Of a stretch of 64,000 nucleotides of DNA, positions 45,990 to 57,700 are shown piece by piece (position 1 is the stretch's first letter; each line of letters begins with the position of its first letter). A program made the position numbers and the translations under genes. The stretch covers positions 10,802,711 through 10,866,710 of the forward strand of contig CM038705.1 in assembly GCA_021613375.1 (NCBI GenBank), in the 5' to 3' direction. The stretch is from Megaleporinus macrocephalus (taxonomy: Eukaryota > Chordata > Actinopteri > Characiformes > Anostomidae). The notes beneath the pieces are model-generated. The model saw only the letters and a list, made by a program, of their open reading frames with translations, was not told the origin of the DNA and ran no database searches.

Positions 45990-46258
45990 CTGATTTTTCC
46001 TGCTAGTCGGGTTCACAAAGGGCGGGAGTCAATCCCAGCGTCATCAGGCGAAGGTGGCCAGTCCATCACATGGCCAACACACACACTCACACCTACGGGC
46101 AGTTTAGAGTGACTAATCAACCTAAAATGCATGTGTTTGGACTGTGGGAGGAAACCAGAGTACCCGGAGGAAACCCACTCAAGCACGGGGAGAACATACA
46201 CACTCCACACAGAACCACCCGGACCGGGAATCCAACCACTACACCACCGAGCCGCCCT
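45990..46258 (+). repeat. Dispersed fish repeat D1 (retroposon-like 3' region)
   Basis: Contains GGCCAGTCCATCACATGG, GTTTGGACTGTGGGAGGAAA, GGAGTACCC-type motif and CGGGGAGAACATACACACTC, and ends CCAACCACTACACCACCGAG plus CCGCCC. A very widespread repeat type in fish; class unresolved. Its end matches the unit of the 20-bp array at 57701-58415. Confidence 0.7.
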
Positions 46259-46406
46259 CTTATTTAATCTTATAAAAATAATTGTGTTGCGTCATGAAAA
46301 ATGTATTGAAGTATTATGATAAATTGTTTGTGCAGTACTGCCCACCCATACACGGCCCAGGTGATTAAGCCATCGCCGTGTCTTAGATTACAGCACAAAT
46401 ATATCA

Positions 46407-46570
46407 ACGCTGTCGAAGAAAAACAAGCCTCTCCAGAATGCCAACTTTACAGCAAAGGCCAAAAACAGTCTTTACTTTCAATGGAAGTCAATGAAACCAG
46501 AACGTTTTTCAAGCTATCTTGAAGCATTTCTATTGCTTAAAAGTTGAAAAATGAGAATCAACAAAAATTA
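46407..46570 (+). mobile_element. MITE family M1, copy l
   Basis: Left end GCTGTCGAAGAAAAAC, core CAATGGAAGTCAATGAAACC and CTTGAAGCATTTCTATTGC, with the right half shortened. Confidence 0.7.
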
Positions 46571-48470
46571 TATCAAAACTGGACATGTTTTCTTTTGATA
46601 TGAACCAGTGTCTCCAATTTAGCGATTAGCTTTGTCGCATGGTCCTCAAAAAACATTCTGAAGTCTGTTCCCAAGATTTGTTATTATTGTGAGTTTGATT
46701 CATTCCAATTCAAGAAGGTGAGTAATAGATGGAATCATGGAGTTCACCAGTTTCACCTGTGTAATTTTAGAGGTTAAGGCTTGGGACAGATATATCTCTT
46801 ACAGAAAGCCCCCCATAAATAATGACTGTGTATATGTAGTTTATTACTATCTTAGTTAAGTCTTGGATTTAAATAGTATACAACATAATCTTTGTAAGGT
46901 CTGAATATTTGAATTGTTGTCTAAATCTTTTTTAGCCTCAGTTTGAACTTCCTAAATGCTTCACACGCTACCCTGCATGCAAGCTGTAAGCTGTAAAATT
47001 GCTTAGCAATGCCTGGGTGGCAGGTGATGAGTGGCTGGTGGGCGTGTCCAATTGCTTGCAGGCAGGTAGCCTGCTGGACTAAACTGCATCATCACATCAG
47101 GACCAGCAGTCAGTATAAACAAATATATGCAGGTTTTATAATTACACCTGAAAGACAGAACCTCCTTTCTGAACTCCTACAGTACTGGTACACCAGCTGA
47201 TCTCCAATGGCCACCCTAAAGCTACTTCCAGTCCACCTGAAACCCCAACAACTACTGGAACTTCATTCCAATCTTTATTTTTTAATGTTTAGTTAGTTTT
47301 CATTAGTTTTCTTGTGAGAGAAACAAATCTTCAGTAGGAACCAGAGTCAGCAGGACAGTTTTCGATGAAAGCTGACTTCTGATTGGTGACTGCCGCCACG
47401 TGTTATCGCTCATTTGCATAAAGTTAAGCAGAGCTGACGTTCGCACGATGCCGAACTCGCCCACTTGTCGCTGACTCTCACTGAAAACTAGAAAAGGGCA
47501 TTTCCTGAAGGAAACGCAGGACGGCTGCGTGGCTTAAGCAGTGTGAGGAGGGAGGGATGAATAAACGACAAGTAGAGGAGTGTGGGTCGGTGTGTTTGGG
47601 CACCTGCCCTGTGTAAGTACATGCAGTTTGGTGGCTGTAGGTTAAATAGAATCATAATGTTCGCTTTATGATGCGCTTGAAAATGAATGGGGCTCTATGG
47701 GGAAAAAGAGGGATGGAAAAAAGCGACAAACAGACGAGTGCAGGTCAAACCAACATGGCAGTCGTGGTCGGGGGTCTGCCTCGGATCAGTGTATGTGAAA
47801 TGGGGTCTGTCGGTCGAGGACAAGTACTGTAAATTGGCGTGCACTTTTCCATCCTATTCATTCTCTATGGGAAAAAATTCGGGAAAAAATCTGTAGTTTT
47901 CCCGAATCCGTGCATCCAATCAAAAAGCTGTACACAAGCCCGAATCATAGTGAATGACTTCCGGTTGCTGTGTCGCTTGCGGTGTGCACGCACGGTTCGC
48001 CCACAATAACCAGCCAAAAATGTTCCCAAGGGTTCTGCCGACTCCCACCATTCCTCCAGCACTGGAGACTGATAAAAATTTCATCTAGCGCTCTCCGGAT
48101 CAAACCCAAGCTCGTCTCGTTGAACTAGAAAGGCACATCCTTCCTTTCTCTCCTTTTTTTGTAAACCGGTTATTTTCCCTTCATCTTTTTTTTCCTCTCA
48201 CTCCGTTTCTTTCTCATTTCCTCACTTCTCTTTGACTCACTCTATCAGTTTCCTTCCATCTGTCTAACTTTCACTTTCTTCATTTCAGCTTCACTTTTCT
48301 TGACACCGCTCAGCCTTGCTTTCTCTCCACTGCCACTCTTCTCTCTCTCTCTCTCTGTTTCTCTCTCCCACTCTCTCGCTCACTCTCGTGACTGCTGCTG
48401 TTGCCGGGCCCAATCAATATGACACTCCGAATGATGTTGACATGGTTGACATATGTCAATCACTGTGTGT

Positions 48471-48506
<36 letters not shown>

Positions 48507-48790
48507 ACAGACCTAAAAGTTCCACATTGCCAACTCCAGCCAGGTTTCAGGAGGAACTCGAGTTTTCAGCATTTCTACATGATTCAGTTACTGAGACGTA
48601 AACAGTGAAACATTCGAAACAGCTTTAGGTGAAATTCTTCATTTCAGAGAAACATACACAGATTTTCACTCTGGTGGTCAAAAACAAAAACACAGGTGAA
48701 CTCACATGTGGCTTCTGAGTTTTTATATTAAATATTGATTATGGTAAAAAAAATTAATATAAGATCAAAGTATTATTTTTTTGCTGATTT
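46571..48790. other. No gene; pyrimidine-rich and (TG)n stretch
   Basis: 46571-48130 shows nothing recognisable apart from short frames. 48140-48400 is pyrimidine-rich with (CT)n. (TG)n at 48461-48504. No splice-supported coding sequence. Confidence 0.45.
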
Positions 48791-48855
48791 TTTCACAGGA
48801 GAAAAGCTGTCTTTACTTTCAATGTAAATCAATGGAACCAGAATTTTTCCCAAAA
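48791..48855 (+). mobile_element. MITE family M1, copy m (fragment)
   Basis: CTTTCAATGTAAATCAATGG and ACCAGAATTTTTCCCAA. Confidence 0.65.
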
Positions 48856-48933
48856 AATTCTAATAATTATTCAAATAAATTCAAATAATTGAGATAAAAA
48901 AAAAAAAAAATTATACATACATATATATGCACA

Positions 48934-49409
48934 CTACCCTTCAAAAGTTTGGGATCACAGTGAAATGTTCTTGTTTTCAATGGAGTATCTTCTTCCTTAA
49001 CACAACAATGGACTGACGGGTCTCTAAAGAAAGTTGTTTCTTTCTGGTCATTGTGAGTCAGTCAGCAAGCCATCAACTGCTGATGCTTCAGATACTAAAC
49101 TAACCTAGAATGTTGTTCTCCCTTTTATACTCACTTATTAGTAGAATGTTTTTCAGCTGTGCTTCACAATTGAGCAAGAGTGTCCTAACAACCAATTAGC
49201 CCAATAACATCCTTAACTTGGATTGGCGGCTGTACCAGGAGATTTAGACAGAGGACTGAGAATTTCTGATAATAGAACTATATGCAAAATATACCTCTAT
49301 ACAAAAATAGACTTTAATACAAACATTTTTATTCTTTAAAAATCATCTGATACACTTACATTAATTGTGAAATGGACAATATTGTTTGTGAATTGCATTT
49401 TGAGCGGTA

Positions 49410-49411
<2 letters not shown>
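48934..49411 (+). mobile_element. Tc1/mariner-type MITE (family T1), fourth copy
   Basis: Starts CTACCCTTCAAAAGTTTGGG and ends TTTTGAGCGGTAGTG. About 40 bp near the right end are deleted relative to 6244-6766. The minus-strand frame again begins MTRKKQLSLETRQSIVV but shifts at the KK that follows LR. Confidence 0.88.

Positions 49412-49471
<60 letters not shown>
49412..49471. repeat. (TA)n microsatellite
   Basis: About 60 bp of TA immediately after the MITE; the MITE presumably inserted into it or next to it. Confidence 0.97.
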
Positions 49472-49479
<8 letters not shown>

Positions 49480-49483
<4 letters not shown>

Positions 49484-49805
49484 CAGGGTTGAAGCTGGAG
49501 TAGGAGCAGACAAAGGCAGGAGCGGACACATACGTAAGCTTTCAAACAAAAAATGAGAAACAGACGTACAACAACACCAACAACAACAACAACCGACAAA
49601 AACAGACAGCAGACAGAGCGTATACATAACAGAGACTAACAAGAGGGAACAGGTGACGGGACTGAATACAAATGGGGCACAGGTGAGCGAGGCGGAGCAA
49701 GGGCGGAAACACAGGAGCACATGACAAACACGAGAAATGTAAACAGAGGCACATGGGACTGACAGGACGTACAGACATGTGACACAGAGCAGGATGTGAG
49801 AGTGT
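49480..49805. mobile_element. Unclassified dispersed element
   Basis: Starts near GTCAGGGTTGAAGCTGGAG and ends near GACACAGAGCAGGATGTGA. Internal CAGGTGAGCGAGGCGGAGC and AACAACAACAAC. General look of a fish LTR-derived or non-autonomous repeat; compare 38630-39075. Confidence 0.4.
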
Positions 49806-49829
49806 GTGACCCAAGCTCATTGTTTAAAC

Positions 49830-50095
49830 CCTTTATGAATAAGCAATAAGTGTATTTTCACCAGTAAGAACACCAGGTATCATTAGAAGAGATGTAAATA
49901 AACATAAATACAATACAACATAATAAGACGTAGATCATATCTTGAGCTCCAGTTTGAAGAAGAAAGTGTAGTTCCAGATTTCTCCTGGACGCCCCAGACA
50001 TTGTATGAATGTATTCAGTTCCTTCAGCAGCAAATTGATTTAGCTTAATGAAGTACTGAGCAGTCAAAGCAGGTATTAGATGAGAAGTGTAAAGT
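49830..50095 (+). repeat. Dispersed repeat R3, second long copy
   Basis: TGTATTTTCACCAGTAAGAA, then TGAGCTCCAGTTTGAAGAAG and CTCCTGGACGCCCCAGACAT. Very close to 39690-39960. Confidence 0.78.
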
Positions 50096-50159
50096 AAGTG
50101 AAGTTACAACATAATGGGGCATGGAGCTGGACCACGCCCTGATTACCTCTACTACCTAT

Positions 50160-50505
50160 ATATTAGGACTGTGTATTGGCAAGAACCTGGTGATACAATA
50201 TGTATTGTGATACAGCGGTCACGATTCAATATATCGTGATATATTGCGATACTTCTAATCCTACTATTAAAACCCACCACTATATAAACAGGTTTATCAA
50301 TGCTTACAATAGCATTGCGCCCTTGTGCTGCTTGTTTATGTTGGAGTGGAGCTGAAAATGGATTACAACACTGCCATCTAGTGGTCAGAGATTTACTGTC
50401 TGCCAAGAATCTGTGTATCGATACTGTATTTTTGAGAATCGATACAGCATCACCAAACAAAATATCCCGATATCCGATATTTTCAATATTTTCTTACACC
50501 CCGAC
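50160..50505. mobile_element. hAT-like element with GATAC/ATCGATAC-rich ends
   Basis: Left GGACTGTGTATTGGCAAGAA, right CCGATATTTTCAATATTTTC and TTACACCCC. Repeated GATA/TATC motifs near both ends. A recognisable type of fish hAT-like MITE; target duplication not seen. Confidence 0.5.
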
Positions 50506-50861
50506 TATATATACCCCAATTCCCATTCCATTCCTTTCCCATGTGAAACAGCATCACGCCCACCACCTCCACATCTCCTCCCCATATTTCATTCTCATCC
50601 CAAAGACCTGTGGCAGGGGTGCTCGCCATGCACAAGCACCAAAGCCACCTAGAACTCCAGCCCAAGCCCTCTGAATTCGCCCCCCCATTTCCGAGCATGC
50701 ATGGTCCACGCTAGTGAATACCGGGTTGTTTCCACAAAGAACAAACATTTGCACAGCACTGTATATCCTGTGCCAAAGCTTATCTGATCACTATCATAAA
50801 GCAATGAGGCTGTGTACATGCCCTATACCGCAGATTAGATCAGATTAGATCAGACACAGTT
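50506..50861. other. No gene recognised
   Basis: C-rich on the plus strand; the 124-codon frame starting at 50300 and the minus frames have no recognised similarity. AGATTAGATC is repeated at 50830-50850. Confidence 0.4.
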
Positions 50862-51155
50862 GCTTTTTTTTTATTTAAATACTTTATTGATCCCAGTGGG
50901 AAATTCAAGATCTCTGCATTTAACCCATCCGTGCAGTGAACCTCACATATACACACACACTAGTGAACACACACACTAGTGGGCAGTGAGCACACTTGCC
51001 CAGAGCTGTAGGCAGCCTAACCACAGCACCTGGAGAGCAGTCAGGGGTTAGGTGCCTTGCTCAAGGGCACTTTCGGTTCATGGGATCAAGCCGAAAACCT
51101 TCCGGTCACAAAGCTGGTTCCCCAACCTCCAGCCCATGACTGCCCCTTGTTCTTG
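50862..51155 (-). repeat. Dispersed fish repeat D2
   Basis: Starts TTTTTTTATTTAAATACTTT then ATTGATCCCAGTGGGAAATT; includes TTAACCCATCC, AGGTGCCTTGCTCAAGGGCA and CTAACCTC-type end before CATGACTGCCCC. An abundant repeat in otophysan fish, probably retroposon-derived. Confidence 0.65.
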
Positions 51156-51560
51156 GGTAATCAGATAATGGCTAAACTCCGGGTCTACTGAAGTCAGGCA
51201 GTAATCGGATGTCTGCTTTAAAACCGGCCACTAAACTCACAGATGATGTGCCAAGAACGTAACGTAAAAAACTAACTTCTAAATCTAACATCATCTAGAA
51301 CAGGCATGTTTAATTAGAGTTCAGTAAGGTCTAGTTAGAGGAGAGTTCCTCAGGCCAAGGTCCAGACCATCATCATTTCTAACTTGTGTTATTATCAGTG
51401 CCATGTTTACTGAAGTAGCCTAGTATCAGCATCGTATACCATCAGCTACTGAAATACTAGACACATCACACATACTATTCAGTATATTTCAGTATATTTA
51501 CTGTTTAAATGCTGAAGTGAATGAATTATTTGTTTAAAACTACAAATAAATGCTACATTA
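51156..51560. other. No feature recognised
   Basis: Mixed DNA without tandem structure or coding frame. Confidence 0.4.
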
Positions 51561-51990
51561 AAAAACATTTTTCATGTTTTGAAAAAGTGCTTATTTATAG
51601 AATAAGTAAATAAAATGTGCAGCCTTCTTCTTAACACCGTGTGGAGCTGCCTGTGGGAATAATAAACATATATGTCTCGGTCCATTCCTGGTTGCACTTT
51701 ATTCTTTCCAACTTGCTTTTTTCTCCGACTGCTTATTCTCGCTTCGGGCCTCACCTGTGTGCTCTCCACACTCCCGAATATGCACAGATCTGATTGGCTG
51801 AGGAGCCTTTGGTGATCTTTGTAAACTCTCTGTGAGATTACAGCGCCGCAAAGCCCGTATATCATAAAGACATGAAAAGTTCAGCCACTTAATAATAAAC
51901 ACTGCCAGAATGAAATCATTCTTAATAGATTATCTGTTTGGGTCCGCACTGGACAATGTCTGGACAGTGGTCCGCCTATTAGTGACCTAA
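51561..51990 (-). mobile_element. hAT-like non-autonomous element, copy B
   Basis: Reverse of 3661-4026. Its terminus reads GTCCGCCTATTAGTGACCT at 51970-51990. Shared blocks include CTGCCTGTGGGAATAATAAA and GTTTGGGTCCGCACTGGACA. Confidence 0.6.
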
Positions 51991-52560
51991 AGAATATTTC
52001 ATTTCATCAAGCATGCAGTTTCAGCCTTACTCCCAAAGTGTTATTAAATGTTTTAAGTAATATGAAGGCTTGACATGCACAGAAAAACCTGTTTTCTAAA
52101 GAATCACATTAAATTGAGTCACAGTGAGTTTTTTCAGATTTTGTGATACGTTGTATAATTTTCTAAGGAATGAAATTAAATCAAATTGTGGTAAATGTTG
52201 AGATTTGCGTATGCAATGCATTATCTTCTAAAGAATCAAATCAAATTGAATTATACTGCATTTTAGATTTATAATGCTTTTCTAAAGAATCGGACTGAAT
52301 CATAGTGAGGTGTTTTAGGTTTCTTGCTTTGTCAAGATAGAATTTTGAATTTGTTAACTTCTATCAAATTTGCAAATGTCATGATGCAATGATTAATTTC
52401 CTAAAGAATCAAATCTGATGAAATTTGAATGAATTTTGAGAATTACCCGAATCATTCTCAATAGAATTTTCAGATTTTTCATGGTGCTCTAAATAAATTC
52501 TGAATAAACTTGTAATTTCATGATGTGTTGATTAACTGAATCAGTAACTGACATGCACTT
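51991..52560. repeat. Degenerate tandem repeat around CTAAAGAATCAAAT
   Basis: TTTCTAAAGAATCA-like phrases recur near 52096, 52167, 52229, 52273 and 52399, each followed by TCA/AAT-rich sequence. Unit length varies (about 45-125 bp). The end (52475-52545, TTAACTGAATCAGTAACTGA) recurs at 58450-58530. Confidence 0.55.
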
Positions 52561-53329
52561 CGAAGCCTGATCCCTGTTTACATGATTACATGATTTACAA
52601 AATGTTATCTGAACTGATGGATTTTAAAAGCATTCAAATCTTCAGATGTCTGGTTCCATTTACCTCCACTGTGAAAGCCTGGAACTACTTGCTGTCATTA
52701 TTTCATTCAATATTACTTACACTACTGTTCAAAAGCCTGGAATCACCAGCTTTCAAATATCATGACACCTAAAGATATTATTTAGCCCCATCATGGGGAG
52801 TTATTGAAATTAAATTTTTGAATAAATTTTTTTAAAATATCTGCCACAAGATTTTATCTATAATATAGAAGGCCGGGTATTTCTTTTAGTAAAACCTGTT
52901 CTACAGTCAGTATGTACAGCATTAACACTCTTCTTATTCAAGGTTTCCAGTTCCACCTTAAATGGTTCACTATTTACACTTTGGCACTGGCATCCAGCTT
53001 CCTACTCGCCAGCTATTTATTCAAATTTTCCAGTTCCACCTTAAATGGTGCAGCATACTAATGATATGAGCTTCCTAGGTAGAACCTCTCGATAGGTAGA
53101 TTAAATTGCCGGTGCTAGATAACAAATGGTTATAAGAAGTTGAACAAAGAATGAACAATCACAGTCATAAAAAAGAAAACATGAAGAAGCCAAATGAAAT
53201 GGGGCTAGACACTGAGGCCCCTCAGGTTTCCCAGGGAAGGGAGGGCTGGGAAGGTGGGGTTCAGGAGGTTGCAGTACAGGGCCTCCTTGGTTAGGTTACA
53301 GAGGTTACACACTGCTCCTTTAATGAAAG
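52561..53329. other. No gene; possible Tc1-like terminus
   Basis: ACTGTTCAAAAGCCTGGAAT at about 52723 looks like a Tc1-type end. TTCCACCTTAAATGG occurs at 52949 and 53033. No coding frame. Confidence 0.4.
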
Positions 53330-53705
53330 CTCTTTTTATTGAAGGGTCTTTTTTCCTTATGGGGACCAGTCTAATGTCTCCACAATGTCAGACCTTTCAC
53401 AGAATTGTGGGGACCTTGGCTTCCCACAAAGAGCCTTTAAATTGCCCTTTTCCTTATGGGGGCCCAACGGAATGTCCCCACAGTGTCCTCACAATGTCAC
53501 ACTTTTCACAGCCTTTAAACTGCCTTTCTCTTTACTGGGACCAGCTGAATGTCCCCACAATGTCAGACTTTCCGAGGTATTGTGGGGACCTTGGCTTCCC
53601 ACAAAGAGCCTTGAAAAGGCATTGTTTTCTTATAGGACCATATGAATATCCCCACCGCGTAAGACTTGTTGCAGCCTTGTGGGGACCTGGGCTTCCCACA
53701 AATAG
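53330..53705. repeat. ~105-120-bp tandem repeat, about three to four units
   Basis: Repeated phrases: TTGGCTTCCCACAAAGAGCC (53408, 53591 and altered at 53687) and TGTCCCCACAATGTCAGACT. The 196-codon frame through it (53254-53844) is a consequence of the repeat and is not a known protein. Confidence 0.8.
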
Positions 53706-54191
53706 AGGAAAACAAACGCGTTCCGTGTGTGTGTTCTCTTCGCCTCCTCCTGTCAGGTGTCAGTCCTTTTTTCTCTCAACCGAAGACAATGAAAGTTTAA
53801 TATTGGAGCTCTTGCACACGAGACTGAGAAAGAGACAGCGATAGATAAAATACTGATGGACATGTGTTTTGGGACGGAGCGGGCCAAGAAGATCGATGCT
53901 CAGGATTTCTCTGAAAGTCGGGGGTGAAAAAACGGGAGAAGGCGAGAAAAGGAGCGAGAGAGTTAGAAATGATCAAGTGAAAGGTTAGAAGACGGTAAGA
54001 AGGATAAAGATAATGAGTGAATGAGAGATAAGGCGAGAGAGCCCTTACAAAAAAGAAGTTTATTCAAGTGTACCATTAATTTACTTCTTTTAAACTAAAA
54101 GGAAGTGAGTATGCTTTCAGTTTACTTTTTATGTACTTCTCAGTGATATACTAAACACAGTTATACTTAAGTATGCTGGGGTTATACTGAC
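53706..54191. other. No gene; purine-rich patch and AT-rich transposon-like flank
   Basis: 53900-54050 is GA-rich. 54060-54190 (ACACAGTTATACTTAAGTAT) has the feel of a DNA transposon end and leads straight into the 46-bp array. Confidence 0.4.
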
Positions 54192-57100
54192 AAGTGAAAT
54201 CAGTAGGCGAGCATGGCTAGTATGTCTGAATACTCAGTAGTGAAATCAGTAGGCGAGCATGGCTAGTATGTCTGAATACTCAGTAGTGAAATCAGTAGGC
54301 GAGCGCGGCTAGTATGTCCGAATACTCAGTAGTGAAATCAGTAGGCGAGCGCGGCTAGTATGTCCGAATACTCAGTAGTGAAATCAGTAGGCGAGCATGA
54401 CTAGTATGTAGAATACTCAAGAGTAAATCAGTAGGCGAGCGCGGCTAGTATGTCTGAATACTCAGTAGTGAAATCAGTAGGCGAGCACGGCTAGTATGTC
54501 TGAATACTCAGTAGTGAAATCAGTAGGCGAGCCCGGCTAGTATGTCTGAATACTCAGTAGTGAAATCAGTAGGCGAGCGCGGCTAGTATGTCTGAATACA
54601 CAGTAGTGAAATCAGTAGGCGAGCCCGGCTAGTATGTCTGAATACTCAGTAGTGAAATCAGTAGGCGAGCGTGGCTAGTATGTCTGAATACTCAGTAGTG
54701 AAATCAGTAGGCGAGCGCGGCTAGTATGTCTGAATACTCAGTAGTGAAATCAATAGGCGAGCGTGGCTAGTATGTCTGAATACACAGTAGTGAAATCAGT
54801 AGGCGAGCGCGGCTAGTATGTCTGAATACTCAGTAGTGAAATCAGTAGGCGAGCGCGGCTAGTATGTCTGAATACTCAGTAGTGAAATCAGTAGGCGAGC
54901 GCGGCTAGTATGTCTGAATACTCAGTAGTGAAATCAGTAGGCGAGCGCGGCTAGTATGTCTGAATACTCAGTAGTGAAATCAGTAGGCGAGCGCGGCTAG
55001 TATGTCTGAATACTCAGTAGTGAAATCAGTAGGCGAGCGCGGCTAGTATGTTGGAATACTCAGCAGTGAAATCAGTAGGCGAGCGTGGCTAGTATGTCTG
55101 AATACTCAGTAGTGAAATCAGTAGGCGAGCCCGGCTAGTATGTCTGAATACTCAGTAGTGAAATCAGTAGGCGAGCCCGGCTAGTATGTCTGAATACTCA
55201 GTAGTGAAATCAGTAGGCGAGCACGGCTAGTATGTCTGAATACTCAGTAGTGAAATCAGTAGGCGAGCCCGGCTAGTATGTCTGAATACTCAGTAGTGAA
55301 ATCAGTAGGCGAGCGCGGCTAGTATGTCTGAATACTCAGTAGTGAAATCAGTAGGCGAGCGTGGCTAGTATGTCTGAATACACAGTAGTGAAATCAGTAG
55401 GCGAGCGTGGCTAGTATGTCTGAATACTCAGTAGTGAAATCAGTAGGCGAGCGCGGCTAGTATGTCTGAATACTCAGTAGTGAAATCAGTAGGCGAGCGC
55501 GGCTAGTATGTCTGAATACTCAGTAGTGAAATCAGTAGGCGAGCGCGGCTAGTATGTCTGAATACTCAGTAGTGAAATCAGTAGGCGAGCGCGGCTAGTA
55601 TGGCTGAATACTCAGTAGTGAAATCAGTAGGCGAGCGCGGCTAGTATGTCTGAATACTCAGTAGTGAAATCAGTAGGCGAGCGCGGCTAGTATGTCTGAA
55701 TACTCAGTAGTGAAATCAGTAGGCGAGCGCGGCTAGTATGTCTGAATACTCAGTAGTGAAATCAGTAGGCGAGCGCGGCTAGTATGTCTGAATACTCAGT
55801 AGTGAAATCAGTAGGCGAGCGCAACTAGTATGTCTGAATACTCAGTAGTGAAATCAGTAGGCGAGCGCGGCTAGTATGTCTGAATACTCAGTAGTGAAAT
55901 CAGTAGGCGAGCCCGGCTAGTATGTCTGAATACTCAGAAGTGAAATCAGTAGGCGAGCGCGGCTAGTATGTCTGAATACTCAGTAGTGAAATCAGTAGGC
56001 GAGCGCGGCTAGTATGTCTGAATACTCAGTAGTGAAATCAGTAGGCGAGCGTGGCTAGTATGTCTGAATACTCAGTAGTGAAATCAGTAGGCGAGCGCGG
56101 CTTGTATGTCTGAATACTCAGTAGTGAAATCAGTAGGCGAGCACGGCTAGTATGTCTGAATACTCAGTAGTGAAATCAGTAGGCGAGCGCGCCTAGTATG
56201 TCTGAATACTCAGTAGTGAAATCAGTAGGCGAGCACGGCTAGTATGTCTGACTACTCAGTAGTGAAATCAGTAGGCGAGCGCGGCTAGTATGTCTGAATA
56301 CTCAGTAGTGAAATCAGTAGGCGAGCACAACTAGTATGTCTGAATACTCAGTAGTGAAATCAGTAGGCGAGCGCGGCTAGTATGTCTGAATACTCAGCAG
56401 TGAAATCAGTAGGCAAGCGCGGCTAGTATGTCTGAATACTCAGTAGTGAAATCAGGCGAGCGTGGCTAGTATGTCTGAATACTCAGTAGTGAAATCAGTA
56501 GGCGAGCGCAGCTAGTATGTCTTAATACTCAGTAGTGAAATCAGGCGAGCGCGGCTAGTATGTCTGAATACTCAGTAGTGAAATCAGTAGGCGAGCCCGG
56601 CTAGTATGTCTGAATACTCAGTAGTGAAATCAGTAGGCGAGCGCGGCTAGTATCTCCGAATACTCAGTAGTGAAATCAGTAGGCGAGCGTGGCTAGTATG
56701 TCCGAATACTCAGTAGTGAAATCAGTAGGCGAGCACGGCTAGTATGTCCGAATACTCAGTAGTGAAATCAGTAGGCGAGCGCGGCTAGTATGTCTGAATA
56801 TTCAGTAGTGAAATCAGTAGGCGAGCGCGGCTAGTATGTCCGAATACTCAGTAGTGAAATCAGTAGGCGAGCGCGGCTAGTATGTCTGAATATTCAGTAG
56901 TGAAATCAGTAGGCGAGCGCGGCTAGTATGTCCGAATATTCAGTCGTGAAATCAGTAGGCGAGCGCGGCTAGTATGTCCGAATACTCAGTAGTGAAATCA
57001 GTAGGCGAGCGCGGCTAGTATGTCCGAATACTCAGTAGTGAAATCAGTAGGCGAGCGTGGCTAGTATGTCCGAATACTCAGTAGTGAAATCAGTAGGCGA

Positions 57101-57268
57101 GCGTGGCTAGTATGTCTAAATACTCAGTAGTGAAATCAGTAGGCGAGCGTGGCTAGTATGTCTGACTACTCAGTAGTGAAATCAGTAGGCGAGCGTGGCT
57201 AGTATGTCTGAATACTCAGTAGTGAAATCAGTAGGCGAGCGCGGCTAGTATGTCTGAATACTCAGTAG
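54192..57268. repeat. 46-bp satellite, about 67 units
   Basis: Extremely regular tandem array. Each unit contains GAAATCAGTAGGCGAGC, then a variable CpG-rich dinucleotide pair (GCGG, GTGG, CCGG or ACGG), then CTAGTATGTCTGAATACTCA. The piece AGTATGTCTGAATACT has a 5-bp dyad. Rare variants: a 3-bp deletion giving AAATCAGGCGAG (near 56451 and 56541) and an irregular unit near 54409. 46 is not a multiple of three and TAG stops occur in each unit, so it is not coding. Confidence 0.99.
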
Positions 57269-57700
57269 GTGTTCAGTAGTAGGTGAACGGTACCCGGATG
57301 ACATCCTAAATCAGCAGCCATGTTTATGTAGGTGAACACAGCACACTGTGTAACCCATGATTCACCTGGAGTCGTGGATGAATTCAGAGTGGAGTAAATA
57401 AACGGTGTAAAGCTGAACGTCGGCTGTGTGTACGTAGCTACGGCTAGTGAACTGCCGCTACAGAAGCTAGCGCTACTGCTGAGATAAACAATGATTACAT
57501 TCCTCCTCACTCGTCTTCTCTGAGCTACAGCTCCACACCGTCTGATACATAATCAGACTAAAACACAGATCAGAGTCACTAAAAGATCTAAATCTGTCAG
57601 TAAACGAGCTTTTAAATGAATAGCAGGACTTTTACGGTGGTGATCTGACGTCTTGCGTCACAGGATGCTGTCAATATGGCTGACGCAGTACGTCTGAGCT
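57269..57700. other. Unique DNA between two arrays
   Basis: Includes GCAGTACGTCTGAGCTTGTA at the end, which resembles the satellite phrase AGTATGTCTGAATACT, so both may come from the same transposon-like parent. No gene. Confidence 0.4.

Noticed and set aside
49361..49820. Minus-strand cysteine-rich frames (119 and 92 codons)
   Set aside because: They span a (TA)n tract and a dispersed repeat; the cysteines come from ACA/ACAA repeats.
50300..50754. Overlapping 60-124-codon frames on both strands
   Set aside because: They run through a hAT-like repeat end and C-rich DNA, without any recognised motif.
53254..53844. 196-codon frame
   Set aside because: Lies over a ~110-bp tandem repeat; its parts are copies of one another and match no known family.
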